From positions 2,294,001 to 2,358,000 of the forward strand of contig JADJQR010000001.1 of assembly GCA_016712675.1 (NCBI GenBank): a stretch of 64,000 nt of DNA, read 5' to 3'. Positions 1 to 9,363 of this stretch are shown in pieces. A model generated the notes under the pieces. That model made no database searches. It worked only from the letters and a program-made list of their open reading frames with translations, and had not been told where the DNA came from. The stretch's first letter is position 1. Each line of letters starts with the position of its first letter. The position numbers were made by a program, and so were the translations under genes. The stretch is from a bacterium. Lineage in GTDB: Bacteria; Krumholzibacteriota; Krumholzibacteriia; LZORAL124-64-63.

Positions 1-1080
1 GAGGCAAGGGCCGATGACTACCAGCATGCGCTCCAGCTGTGGATCGAGGGTGAGCGCGACGAGGCCGCCGCGATCCTCAAGCGCGTGGTGCAGAAACAGC
101 CCGACTCTTTCGAGCCCTTCCTGTACCTCGGCTATCTGCTGCGGGACCTAGGCGAGCCCGGACGCGCGGTGGTGCTGCATCGCGGCCTGACCATGCGGGG
201 CGAGCTGACGCCGGCCCAGAAGATCGCCGCGGGCTTGGCACTGGCGGACGACCTGCTCGCGCTCCGCCAGTTCACCGAGGCCGGCCAGGTGCTGGACACG
301 CTCCAGCGTCACGCCCTGGACAGCAAGCGCTACTGGAACGCGCGCTTCGCGCAGTACCAGGGCCTGGACGACCTGCCGAACGCCGCGCGCGTCCTGAAAC
401 AGGCCCCACGCCATATTCCCGAGCGCGACGGTGCCTGGTTCCGCGATGCCTATGCCAGCTTCCAGCTCGACCGCGCTGTCGGCCACGCCTTGGCCGGCGA
501 GACCGGCGAGGCGCGCGCCCGCCTGCGCGATGTCGAGAGCATGCCCGAGAGCGGCACCCGTGCCGCGCTCGTGCGGGCGATCCTGGCCGCACGGGCCGAC
601 GATGCCGCCGGCGCGTTGACCGAGGCGACCGAGAACCTGCTGGATCATCCGGTGGAACTGGACATCTTCCTGCCTCTGCTGCAGGACGCGCTGTTGCGCG
701 GCGGCCAGTTCACTCGCACGATCCCGCTGCTGGAGACCGCGTGCCTGAGCGCGAACGCGCCGGCATCGTTCGCCATCAATCTGGCGATCCTCTACGAGAA
801 GCTCGACCAGCGCGACCGTGCGACGCGCGTCCTGACGATCAAGGCCGGGCAGCGCGACCTGACCCCCGATATCGCCGCGCCGTACCTGCGCATACTTGTG
901 CGGGAGAACCCCGACACCGCCTTCGCGCGGGTCTGGAAGTTCCTGCAGATGCCGCGTCCGTCGCTGGACTGGGTGTGCACGAGTTGCGGGCGCAGCGACG
1001 AGCGCGTGCGCTGGTTCTGCCCCGACTGTCGCAGCTTCGGCACGCACCGTCGCGCCCCGGGCCGGCGAGAGGAATCCTGA
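1..1080 (+). CDS. lapB: LapB/YciM-like TPR protein, 5'-truncated
   Basis: The reading frame is open from base 1, so the true start lies left of the window; 359 residues are visible. The visible N-terminus (DYQHALQLWIEGERDEAA) and the following helices form tetratricopeptide repeats. The extreme C-terminus carries a rubredoxin-like zinc ribbon, CTSCG then CPDCRSFGTH. This TPR plus C-terminal CxxC/CxxC layout is that of LapB (YciM), which in Gammaproteobacteria is an inner-membrane-anchored adaptor controlling LpxC turnover by FtsH and so LPS synthesis. The membrane anchor is outside the window, so the topology cannot be checked. It is followed after 1 base by a SPOR-domain gene on the same strand. 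Family assignment is fairly secure; the exact LpxC-control role in this lineage is inferred. Confidence 0.8.
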   Translation, partial: EARADDYQHALQLWIEGERDEAAAILKRVVQKQPDSFEPFLYLGYLLRDLGEPGRAVVLHRGLTMRGELTPAQKIAAGLALADDLLALRQFTEAGQVLDTLQRHALDSKRYWNARFAQYQGLDDLPNAARVLKQAPRHIPERDGAWFRDAYASFQLDRAVGHALAGETGEARARLRDVESMPESGTRAALVRAILAARADDAAGALTEATENLLDHPVELDIFLPLLQDALLRGGQFTRTIPLLETACLSANAPASFAINLAILYEKLDQRDRATRVLTIKAGQRDLTPDIAAPYLRILVRENPDTAFARVWKFLQMPRPSLDWVCTSCGRSDERVRWFCPDCRSFGTHRRAPGRREES

Positions 1081-1081
1081 G

Positions 1082-2194
1082 ATGGACCGCTCGGCGGCGC
1101 CCGTCGCCCTGGCCATGGCCGCGAGCCTGGTCCTGTCCGTAGTGACGGCTGCGCCGGCGCGCGCGGATCTGGTGCGCGCGGCCGAACTGTTCGCAGCCGG
1201 CTCGTGGGAGCAGGCGCGGGCGGAAGCCGGTCGCGATGACGGCGAGGCCCGCCCAGGAGAGGCCCACCTCTGGCGATCACGCCTGGCGCCGGATCCCGCC
1301 ACGGCGCTGGCCATACTCCACGAGGGTCTCGGACAACGGCGTCTACCCGGCCCTGTCCGCGCGCGGCTGGCTCTCGAAGCGGCCGAGATCGAACTGGGAC
1401 GCGGCCACGCCGGCGCGTCCCTGAAGCTGCTGGCCCCTCTGCTGGACGATGCGGACGATCTGCCCGGTGCCACCCAGGTTGCGGTTGCGCGCGCGCTACT
1501 TGACCTCGGCCGCGGTCAGCACGCCCGCGAATTGCTGGTAGCCGTTGGCGTGGACGACCCCGCACATGGCTTGTCGCGCGCGCTCCTGGGCGACCTTGCG
1601 CTGTCTGCCGGTGACGCGCCCGGAGCGCTATCCTGGTATGACGCGGCGGAACGGGCCGACAGTCGCCTGCGCCGTCGCCTGGCCGCCGGGCGTTGCCGGG
1701 CGCATCTGCGTGCTGGCAGTACGCGCGAGGCGGAAGCCCTGGCGGCCCAGATGGAAGCGCTCGATCCCGACGGCCTGGCCGCTCTGGAGATCCGGCGCGC
1801 CTTGGCTGCGTACACCCCGCCCGCTGGTGGCGAAACGGCATCCACCTCACGGTCTTCTGCTGGCTCTGCCGCGTCGACGGGTGCGCCAGCTGCCGCGCCG
1901 GCGGCCAAGCCACACCATGATGGACCACCCGCCGCGGGCCGTTTCGCGCTGCAGCTGGGTGCGTTCGCCGACCAGGACCGAGCCGATGAGTTCGTGCGCC
2001 GGCTTGCAGGCGACGTGCCGGAATTGGCCCTCGAACAGGGTGTCGATGTCGGTGGGCGCCTCGTCTGGAGGGCCCGGGCCGGCGGCTGGGACGACCGCCA
2101 GGCCGCCGACGTCGCCGCACAGGAACTCGGCGCACGGCTGGACCTGGATGTGCGCGTCGTCGACCGCCGGGCGGACCAGCGCCCCGGCACCTGA
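1082..2194 (+). CDS. Secreted SPOR-domain protein
   Basis: 370 aa. The ATG lies one base after the preceding stop. Residues 1-28 are a Sec signal peptide (hydrophobic AMAASLVLSVVTAAPARA). The middle is Ala/Arg-rich and helical, TPR-like (residues about 30-240), followed by a Ser/Ala/Pro-rich low-complexity linker (about 245-283). From about residue 285 a SPOR domain begins with GRFALQLGAFADQDRADEF. SPOR domains bind denuded septal peptidoglycan, so a periplasmic role in division or wall remodelling is likely. No catalytic domain is visible. It sits between the lapB-like gene and mutS, 5 bases before mutS, suggesting co-transcription. Specific function unknown. Confidence 0.8.
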   Translation: MDRSAAPVALAMAASLVLSVVTAAPARADLVRAAELFAAGSWEQARAEAGRDDGEARPGEAHLWRSRLAPDPATALAILHEGLGQRRLPGPVRARLALEAAEIELGRGHAGASLKLLAPLLDDADDLPGATQVAVARALLDLGRGQHARELLVAVGVDDPAHGLSRALLGDLALSAGDAPGALSWYDAAERADSRLRRRLAAGRCRAHLRAGSTREAEALAAQMEALDPDGLAALEIRRALAAYTPPAGGETASTSRSSAGSAASTGAPAAAPAAKPHHDGPPAAGRFALQLGAFADQDRADEFVRRLAGDVPELALEQGVDVGGRLVWRARAGGWDDRQAADVAAQELGARLDLDVRVVDRRADQRPGT

Positions 2195-2199
2195 GCGCG

Positions 2200-4923
2200 A
2201 TGGCCCCCCGTGGCAAACCCAGCCCCCGCCGTCAGGCTCCCGACCAGGCCACCGCCCGCCTGACGCCGATGCTGGCCCAGTACCTCGAGATCAAGGCGCA
2301 GCATCCGGGCGCGCTGCTCCTGTTCCGCATGGGCGACTTCTTCGAGACGTTCTTCGAGGACGCGCAGACGCTGGCCCGCGTCGCCGGCGTCACACTCACC
2401 AGCCGCGACAGCAAGAGCGACCATCCGGTGCCGCTGGCCGGGGTGCCGCATCACGCGCTGGACACCTACCTGACGCGCCTGCTGGGCGCGGGCCTGACCG
2501 TGGCCATTTGCGAGCAGACCGAGGACCCGGCCCAGGCCAAGGGACTGGTCAGGCGGGAAGTGGTCGAGGTCATCAGCCCGGGCACCGCCACGACGCCCGA
2601 GCTGCTGGATGGCGCCACGGGCCGCTACTGCCTGGCCTGGCTACCGGGCGGGCCGAGCCGACGCGCGGACGGGCCGGGCGCCGAGCCCAGCGGCTGGGCC
2701 CTGCTGGATGCCACCACCGGCGAGTTCCGCTGCGGCCTGGAGCGCGCGACGCTGGCCAGCCTGTGCCAGCGCCATGCGGTGCGCGAGGTCATCGTCGCCG
2801 AGGATACCGACCCCGAACGCCTGCACCTGTGGCGCGCCGCCCTGACGGGAATCGTCGTCAATCCGGTCAACGCCGCCTGGTTCCACCCGGCGTTCGCGCG
2901 GCGCACCCTGCTGGACCATTTCCAGGTCGCCTCACTGACGCCCTACGGCGTGGAGGAGGCGTCACGGGAGCCGGCCGCCACGGCCGCCGGCGCCGTGCTG
3001 CGCTACCTCGGCGCGCTGGCCATGCGCCGGCCCGCCCAGGTGACGAGCCTGCAGTTCAGCGCCCCCGGCGACCGCCTGGTGCTGGACGAGGAGACGTTGC
3101 GCAACCTGGAGATCTTCCGGACGTTCCGCGGCGAGCGCGGACCCGGCACCCTCGTGCACCACATCGACGGCACCGTCACCCCGATGGGCCGGCGCCTGCT
3201 CGAGCAGCGACTGGCCGAGGCCCTGACCGACCTGGACGAACTGCGCGGCTGGCACGCGGGCGTGGCCAGCGCCCTGGAGGCGGCGGCCTGGCGGCAGGAG
3301 CTGCGCACCGGTCTGCGGCGCCTGGGCGACCTCGAACGGCACGGCGCGCGAGCGGCCGCCGGACGCCTGGGACCGGCCGGGATCCGCCAGCTGGGCCTTT
3401 CGCTGGCAGCCCTGGCTGACCTGCGCGGCATGGCCGCCACCGGCGGCCCGGCCGCCCATCCGGTTGTCCGCTGGCTGGCGGGCGTGGAGGACTTCGGCCC
3501 GCTGGCCGCCGATATCCTGGCCCGGGTGGCGGCCGACGCCCCGGCCAACATCCGCAAGCCGGGCTACATCGCGACGGGCGTCGACGCTGAACTGGACCGC
3601 TGCCGCGCGGTGGCGGCCGACAGCCGCGGTTTCCTGGCGGGCCTTCAGACCGCCGAACGCGACCGCAGCGGAATCCCAAGCCTGAAGATCGGTTACAACC
3701 GCGTCTTCGGGTACTACTTCGAGGTCACGAACAAGCATCTCGACAAGGTGCCCGCCCATTTCCAGCAGCGCCAGACGTTGGTCAACGCCGGCCGCTTCAG
3801 CTCCGACGAGTTGAAGGAAGCCGAGCGCACGATCCTGGATGCCGAGGAGACCGCCGAGCGTCTGGAAACCGCGCTCTTCGAGGCGCTGGTGCACGCGGTG
3901 GCCGACCGGTTGCCGGCGCTCCGGGAGGCCGCGCACCTGATCGCCCAGGCGGACCTGATGCTGGGCTTCGCCGAGACCGCGGAGCGGCACCGCTACTGCC
4001 GTCCCGAATGCGACGACTCCCTGGAACTGCGGATCACCGGCGGCCGGCACCCGGTGGTCGAGCAGCTGCTCGGCTCGGACTTCATCGCCAACGACACGGC
4101 CCTGGACGGCGACGGGCGGCAGATCATGCTGCTGACCGGTCCGAACATGGGCGGCAAGTCTACCTACCTGCGGCAGGTGGCGCTGATCACGCTGCTGGCG
4201 CAGGCCGGCTCGTTCGTGCCGGCCGACGGCGCGCGGATCGGCGTGACCGACCGCATCTTCACGCGCGTCGGCGCCTCGGACAACCTGGCCCGCGGCGAGT
4301 CGACGTTCTATGTCGAGATGAGCGAGACCGCCCATATCCTGCACCAGATGACGCGGCGCAGCCTGGTGATTCTCGATGAGATCGGCCGGGGCACCGCGAC
4401 CTACGACGGCCTGTCGCTGGCCTGGGCCATCACCGAGCACCTGTCGGCCGTCGACGGGCCGCGCCCGCGGGCGATCTTCGCCACCCACTACCACGAACTG
4501 ACCGATCTGGAGCGCGACCTGCAGGGGCTGGTCAACTGCCGCCTCGAGGTCAAGGAGTGGGAGGGACGCATCGTATTCATGCACGCGGTGGTCCCCGGCC
4601 GCTCGGACAAGAGCTACGGCATCCACGTGGCCCGGCTGGCCGGGCTGCCGGAAGGCGTGCTGCGGCGTGCCCAGGAGCTGCTGGCTACGCTCACGGCCGG
4701 CGACGAACGCGACCATGACGTACGCCGGCCCGGCGGGGCCTCCCTGGCCGCGGACCGGGGCCCGGCGGCAACCGGGCGCGGCGCCGCCATCCAGGCCACC
4801 CTGTTCCACGAGCCCGAGCGCGACGCCCTGAAAGCCCTGCGGGAACTGGATCTGGAACGGATCAGCCCCGTGGACGCCTTCATGTGGTTGGCGCGCCTCA
4901 AGAACAGCCTGCGCAGCCTCTAG
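2200..4923 (+). CDS. mutS: DNA mismatch repair protein MutS
   Basis: 907 aa, a usual MutS length. The mismatch-binding domain I shows FRMGDFFETFFEDA, containing the conserved Phe-x-Glu (GDFFE) that intercalates at and contacts the mispair. Domain V has Walker A GPNMGGKST (about residue 646), the signature FYVEMSETAHIL, Walker B DEIGRGTATYDG (about 725) and the helix-turn-helix ATHYHELTDL. All key ATPase residues are present. It recognises mismatches and recruits MutL, which is encoded two genes downstream with a GAF-domain gene in between. The start is the first ATG after the preceding stop. Confidence 0.97.
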   Translation: MAPRGKPSPRRQAPDQATARLTPMLAQYLEIKAQHPGALLLFRMGDFFETFFEDAQTLARVAGVTLTSRDSKSDHPVPLAGVPHHALDTYLTRLLGAGLTVAICEQTEDPAQAKGLVRREVVEVISPGTATTPELLDGATGRYCLAWLPGGPSRRADGPGAEPSGWALLDATTGEFRCGLERATLASLCQRHAVREVIVAEDTDPERLHLWRAALTGIVVNPVNAAWFHPAFARRTLLDHFQVASLTPYGVEEASREPAATAAGAVLRYLGALAMRRPAQVTSLQFSAPGDRLVLDEETLRNLEIFRTFRGERGPGTLVHHIDGTVTPMGRRLLEQRLAEALTDLDELRGWHAGVASALEAAAWRQELRTGLRRLGDLERHGARAAAGRLGPAGIRQLGLSLAALADLRGMAATGGPAAHPVVRWLAGVEDFGPLAADILARVAADAPANIRKPGYIATGVDAELDRCRAVAADSRGFLAGLQTAERDRSGIPSLKIGYNRVFGYYFEVTNKHLDKVPAHFQQRQTLVNAGRFSSDELKEAERTILDAEETAERLETALFEALVHAVADRLPALREAAHLIAQADLMLGFAETAERHRYCRPECDDSLELRITGGRHPVVEQLLGSDFIANDTALDGDGRQIMLLTGPNMGGKSTYLRQVALITLLAQAGSFVPADGARIGVTDRIFTRVGASDNLARGESTFYVEMSETAHILHQMTRRSLVILDEIGRGTATYDGLSLAWAITEHLSAVDGPRPRAIFATHYHELTDLERDLQGLVNCRLEVKEWEGRIVFMHAVVPGRSDKSYGIHVARLAGLPEGVLRRAQELLATLTAGDERDHDVRRPGGASLAADRGPAATGRGAAIQATLFHEPERDALKALRELDLERISPVDAFMWLARLKNSLRSL

Positions 4924-5051
4924 CTTTTCGTTAACCCGCGCCCCGGCTTGCCGAACATCCAAACGAGCCGACAGCCGGAGCGAGGGGCCATGGGCCCGTT
5001 CGCGCCGCCACCGCTTGCCGGCAGGCTGGTACGCCTGCGCCGCGAGGTGCC

Positions 5052-7355
5052 TTGGCCGACATCATCAAATGGGCGGTCGTCCTGGTTGCGCCGGGGGAAG
5101 ATGAGCTTCCCCTGTTGGCGGAGCTGTCCGCGCGCCGTGACGCGCGGATCGTGGCGGTGCTGGACCCGACGCGTGCCTCGATCGGGGCCGGATTGGCCGA
5201 GATCATGGGGCTGCGGATCATCTCCGAGCTGGCGGAGCTGACCCCGGGCTCCGCGCGCTGGCTCGTGCACCCGCCGCTGAACGACCAGGTGGCCCCGCTG
5301 GTGGACCAGGCGCCCGCCGCAGGCCTCGAGCCGGTGCCGGCGCGCGAGTTCGCCGATCAGGTCTCCGGACCCCGCTTGGCGGCGATGCCCCGCGATGCCA
5401 CCGAGCAGGACCTGGACGAGGCCCTGGCCGGCCTCACCCGCGCCGCGGCACGCACGGGCCAGGCCGCCGACCTCGAGTTCCTGGAGCTGGAGACGGCCGC
5501 GATCCACCGCACCCTCAGCCGCATCGAGGAGGCGCTCGACCGCGAAGCCCTGCTACGATGGCTGCTGGGGCTGGCCACGCGCGCCACGGGCGCCACCAGC
5601 GGCTCGATCATGCTCCTGGACCACGAAGCCGAGGAACTCTACGTCGCCTTCGCCTACGGCCTGAGCCAGAGCACCATGCACCGCACGCGCGTGCGCCTGG
5701 GCGAGGCGGTGGCCGGCCGCGTCGCGCGCTCGCGCGTGGCCGAGCTCGTCGACGGTGCGCGCCATCCCGGCGCCGAGCGGGATCGGGGCGACCTGCAGTC
5801 GGCCATCTGCGCACCCATCCTCTGGGACGGCCGCGTGCTCGGAGTGATCAACGTGTGCACGGCCGAAGGCGAGCCTGCGCTCGAGCGCGAGGCCCTGGCC
5901 ACGCTCGAGAGCCTGACGCACCGCTTCGGGCTGATCCTCGAGCGCTTCCTGCACATCCAGAGCACGGGCGACCGGTTGCTGCTGCGGGAGATGGAGGAAC
6001 GCTTCACGCGCGACACGGGCCTGCCCGAGACCCTCGCCAGCACGCTCTGCGCCTGGGCCGGCGACATCAAGGAGGTCGCTGGCGCCGACCAGGTCAGCCT
6101 GGACATCCTGACCGGCGATGGCGACCTGTTCTGCGCCACCCCCGAAGGCACCAGCTACGAGGCGCCGCCGCCGGACATCAAGGGCGAGGTGCTCAGCCGC
6201 GGCCGCCCGCGCGTCCTGCACGGGGCCGACCTTCCGGTGGGCGTCCCGCGTGACGGACGGGAGACCACGGTCTTCCACCTGCCGGTCGGCAGGGATCCGC
6301 TGCGCGCGCTTCTGAGCCTCACCTTCTCCTCGGCCTCGCGGGCGCACCACTTCCACGGCGTCAGCTCGGAGATTCTGCTGCTGCTGAACCGCCACCTGAC
6401 CGGCTTCCTGGACCGCGCCGCGACGGCCGACCAACTCGATCGCCTGACCACGCTGGCGGCCGCGCTGTCTGAACTGGGCGCCGCGCCACCGGGCCCGGCG
6501 ACCAGCGAACGGGTGCTGGCGGCGGCCCGTCGCCTGACCGGCGCCGGCCAGGCGATGCTGCTGACGGGTGACGAGATGCTGGCGCCCGGCCCCGACGAAC
6601 CCGACACGCCCGATGGCGCCCTGCGGCGCGAGGCGGCCCGCCTGCTCAACGACGCCGGCCGCGGCGGCTGGCAGACGACGGTGCTGGAGGCGGGGCTGGG
6701 TAGCGCGGACCAGGTGCCGCGCTCGGTACTGGCCGTCCCGCTCGGCGGCGTCGACGCTTTCCCTGGTCTGGTCCTGATCGACAAGCGGCGGCTGCACCCG
6801 CTGGATGGCGCCTCGTTCACCGAGTTCGACGCCCTGTTCGCGCGCCGGCTGCTGCCCCTGCTGGCGGACCGCCTGCGCCGCCAGCCGGAGTTCGAAGCCG
6901 CCGAGACCGAACGCCTGGCCGAGTGCCTGGAGCCGGCCGCGCCAGACCTCGCGACGACGGTCATCACGGCCGCCGCCACGCGCGGCGCGCTGGCGGACAT
7001 CCTCCGACGCGAGATGGACCGTTGCGACCGCTACCACACGATGCTTGGCCTGGCCGCGTTCCGGCCCGTCGCCGTCGGCGCCGCGCGTGTGGTGGATCCC
7101 ACGGCCCTGGTCGCCGGCATCGAACGCCACCTGCGCAGCAGCGACCACATCGGTTGCCTGGAGGACGGCACCGTGCTGGTGATCGTGCCGGAGGACATCC
7201 AGTCGTTGCCGCGCCTGATCAAGCGCATCGTCGACCTGATGCGCCACCTGGCAGGTCAACCGGTGGTCGAAGTGCGCAGCGCGTCGCGCGTGTATCCCGG
7301 CGGCGGCGACTCTCCCGAGAAGCTCCTGCAGGCCGTGCTCTCGGCCCTTGCCTGA
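5052..7355 (+). CDS. Multi-GAF sensory protein with degenerate GGDEF-like C-terminus
   Basis: 767 aa, TTG start with a GAGGT ribosome site just upstream. Residues 1-110 form a receiver-like or Rossmann-like region (IKWAVVLVAPGEDELPLLAEL) that is not a recognised receiver, since the phospho-acceptor pattern is unclear. A clear GAF domain spans about 160-310 (SGSIMLLDHEAEELYVAFAY through CAPILWDGRVLGVINV). Two weaker GAF-like regions follow (about 320-460 and 465-620). The final 120 residues (ILRREMDRCDRYHTMLGLAAF, then LEDGTVLVIVPE) look like a GGDEF/cyclase fold without the GGDEF or RxxD motif, so it is probably not an active diguanylate cyclase. It sits between mutS and mutL. Ligand and output are unknown. 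Confidence 0.75.
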   Translation: MADIIKWAVVLVAPGEDELPLLAELSARRDARIVAVLDPTRASIGAGLAEIMGLRIISELAELTPGSARWLVHPPLNDQVAPLVDQAPAAGLEPVPAREFADQVSGPRLAAMPRDATEQDLDEALAGLTRAAARTGQAADLEFLELETAAIHRTLSRIEEALDREALLRWLLGLATRATGATSGSIMLLDHEAEELYVAFAYGLSQSTMHRTRVRLGEAVAGRVARSRVAELVDGARHPGAERDRGDLQSAICAPILWDGRVLGVINVCTAEGEPALEREALATLESLTHRFGLILERFLHIQSTGDRLLLREMEERFTRDTGLPETLASTLCAWAGDIKEVAGADQVSLDILTGDGDLFCATPEGTSYEAPPPDIKGEVLSRGRPRVLHGADLPVGVPRDGRETTVFHLPVGRDPLRALLSLTFSSASRAHHFHGVSSEILLLLNRHLTGFLDRAATADQLDRLTTLAAALSELGAAPPGPATSERVLAAARRLTGAGQAMLLTGDEMLAPGPDEPDTPDGALRREAARLLNDAGRGGWQTTVLEAGLGSADQVPRSVLAVPLGGVDAFPGLVLIDKRRLHPLDGASFTEFDALFARRLLPLLADRLRRQPEFEAAETERLAECLEPAAPDLATTVITAAATRGALADILRREMDRCDRYHTMLGLAAFRPVAVGAARVVDPTALVAGIERHLRSSDHIGCLEDGTVLVIVPEDIQSLPRLIKRIVDLMRHLAGQPVVEVRSASRVYPGGGDSPEKLLQAVLSALA

Positions 7356-7487
7356 GGCGCGCGCCGCGCCGGTTGACGCCCCTGCCCGCCACGGTTACCC
7401 TTGCCTGCTGCGGCCGTGAGCGCCCTCGCGCGCCGCCTCCCACCACCCCTTGCCGGGCCACGCGCCGGGGACGACATGGAAGGCAGG

Positions 7488-9362
7488 ATGGCAGAGGAAC
7501 CCCGCAGGATCCGGGTGCTGGACGGTGCCACCATCGACCGTATCGCCGCCGGCGAAGTGGTCGAGCGCCCCGCCTCGGTCGTCAAGGAACTGGTCGAGAA
7601 CAGCCTGGACGCCGGCGCGCGCCAGATCTCGGTCACGCTCGAGGATGGAGGGCTGACGTCGCTGACGGTCGACGACGACGGCCACGGGGTACCCTTCCGC
7701 GACCTGCCGCTGGCGTTCGAGCGCCACGCCACCAGCAAGATCATCACCGCCGCCGACATCATGAGCGTCGGGTCGTTCGGATTCCGCGGCGAGGCGCTGG
7801 CCAGCATCGCCTCGGTCGCGCGCGTGCGCTGTGTCAGCCGCACCGCGGACGCGGACATGGGGGGTATGCTCGAGATCGAGGGCGGCGAGATCATCCGGCG
7901 CGAGCCGGCGCCGCGCAACCGCGGCACCACCATCACCGTCAGCGACCTGTTCTACAACACGCCTGCGCGCCGCAAGTTCATGAAGACGGCGCAGGCGGAG
8001 AAGCGCGCCGTCATGCGCCTGCTGACGCAGCTGGCGCTGGCCAACCCGGACACGCGCTGGCTGGTGCGCGCCGAGGGTGAGACACTGCTGGACCTGCGGC
8101 CCGCCTCGTCGCTGACCGACCGCGCGCGCGACCTGCTGGGCGCCTCCGTGGTCGCGCACATGGCCCGCTTCGAGAACGCCAAGGGCGGGTTCAGCGTCAG
8201 CGGCCTAGCTTCGCGCCCGACCTGGACGCGCGGCAACCGCGAGCAGCAGTACGTGTTCGTCAACCGCCGCCCGGTCGACAACGCGGCGCTCTCGCAGGCC
8301 ATCGCCCAGGCCTACCGCGAGTCCATTCCCGCCGGCCGCCACGCTGTGGTGATCGCCTTCCTGCAGGTGCCCGCCGGCGAGGTCGACGTGAACGTGCACC
8401 CGGCCAAGACCGAGGTGCGCCTGCTGCTGGAGCGCGAGATCTTCGGTCTGGTCAAGTCGGCGCTGGTCGACGGACTGGGCCTGCGCCGGGCCGAGGACCT
8501 GCGGCCCTGGACTGGCGATCCGGCGCCCGACCCTGAGGCGCCCGAGTTTCGCAACCTGCCGCCGCACGAGGCCGCCGAGCGTCTGGCGCGCGCGCAGGAC
8601 GACTACCTGCGCCGCCATTTCCAGCGCGGCGGCTCGGCCGGCTTCGAATTCCGCGGTGTACCGCGCGGGCAGGGCGAGCTGTTCGGCGCCGCGGCGCTGC
8701 GCGCGCAACAGTCCGCCGGCGGCGCGACCGAGCCCGGCGACGGGCCTGGCGGCCACGCGGTGACCGACGGCTGGCCCGGGGCCGAGGCCCCGCTGCACGC
8801 GGCGCCGTTCTGGCAGCTGCACCGAACCTACATCGTCACGCAGATCCGCGGCGGCCTGGTGCTGATCGACCAGCACAACAGCCACGAGCGCATCCTCTAC
8901 AACGAGGCGCAGCGTTCGCTCGGCGGCGCCGGCGTGCCCACGCAGCAGTTGCTGTTCCCGGCGCACCTGGAGCTGACCCCCGGCCAGGTGCAGGCCTGGC
9001 AGTCTCACGCCGGCCAGCTGCAGGCGATGGGCTTCACTATCGAGCCCTTCGGCGGGCAGAGCATCCTGGTGCAGGGCGTGCCGGCCTCGCTGAAGAACTG
9101 GAACGAAGGGCGTCTGCTGCTGGACATCCTCGATGACCTGGCCTGGGACGACAAGCCCAGCCAGGAGAACCAGGTCGACCTGCTGGCCAGCTACGCCTGC
9201 CACGCGGCGGTGCGCGCCGGCGAGCCGCTCACCGTGCCGGAGATGCAGAACCTGGTCGACCAGCTGTTCGCCACCGACCAGCCGCTCAGCTGCCCGCACG
9301 GGCGACCCACGCTCATCCAGTTCACGCTCGGCGAGCTGGAGAAGCGGTTCGGGCGCGCCTGA
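7488..9362 (+). CDS. mutL: DNA mismatch repair protein MutL
   Basis: About 624 aa from ATG 7488; ATG 7476 is an in-frame alternative. I prefer 7488 because GGAAGG precedes it and the family N-terminus begins close to the IRVLDGATIDRIAAGEVVE core. The N-terminal GHKL ATPase shows ELVENSLDAGA, DDDGHGV, GFRGEAL and GTTITVSDLFYNTPARR. The C-terminal dimerisation/endonuclease domain has ACHAAVRAG and CPHGRPT. The metal-binding motif, however, reads DQHNSHERILYNE rather than DQHAxxExxxxE, so the last acidic residue is displaced by one. It acts with MutS, and the gene is followed after 1 base by miaA, a common pairing. Confidence 0.96.
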   Translation: MAEEPRRIRVLDGATIDRIAAGEVVERPASVVKELVENSLDAGARQISVTLEDGGLTSLTVDDDGHGVPFRDLPLAFERHATSKIITAADIMSVGSFGFRGEALASIASVARVRCVSRTADADMGGMLEIEGGEIIRREPAPRNRGTTITVSDLFYNTPARRKFMKTAQAEKRAVMRLLTQLALANPDTRWLVRAEGETLLDLRPASSLTDRARDLLGASVVAHMARFENAKGGFSVSGLASRPTWTRGNREQQYVFVNRRPVDNAALSQAIAQAYRESIPAGRHAVVIAFLQVPAGEVDVNVHPAKTEVRLLLEREIFGLVKSALVDGLGLRRAEDLRPWTGDPAPDPEAPEFRNLPPHEAAERLARAQDDYLRRHFQRGGSAGFEFRGVPRGQGELFGAAALRAQQSAGGATEPGDGPGGHAVTDGWPGAEAPLHAAPFWQLHRTYIVTQIRGGLVLIDQHNSHERILYNEAQRSLGGAGVPTQQLLFPAHLELTPGQVQAWQSHAGQLQAMGFTIEPFGGQSILVQGVPASLKNWNEGRLLLDILDDLAWDDKPSQENQVDLLASYACHAAVRAGEPLTVPEMQNLVDQLFATDQPLSCPHGRPTLIQFTLGELEKRFGRA

Positions 9363-9363
9363 G

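Noticed and set aside
148-1473. Long open frames antisense to the lapB-like, mutS, GAF, mutL, dnaK and other genes
   Set aside because: They are Arg/Ala/Gly/Pro-rich mirror frames of GC-rich coding DNA with no family similarity, and the opposite strand carries clear conserved proteins.
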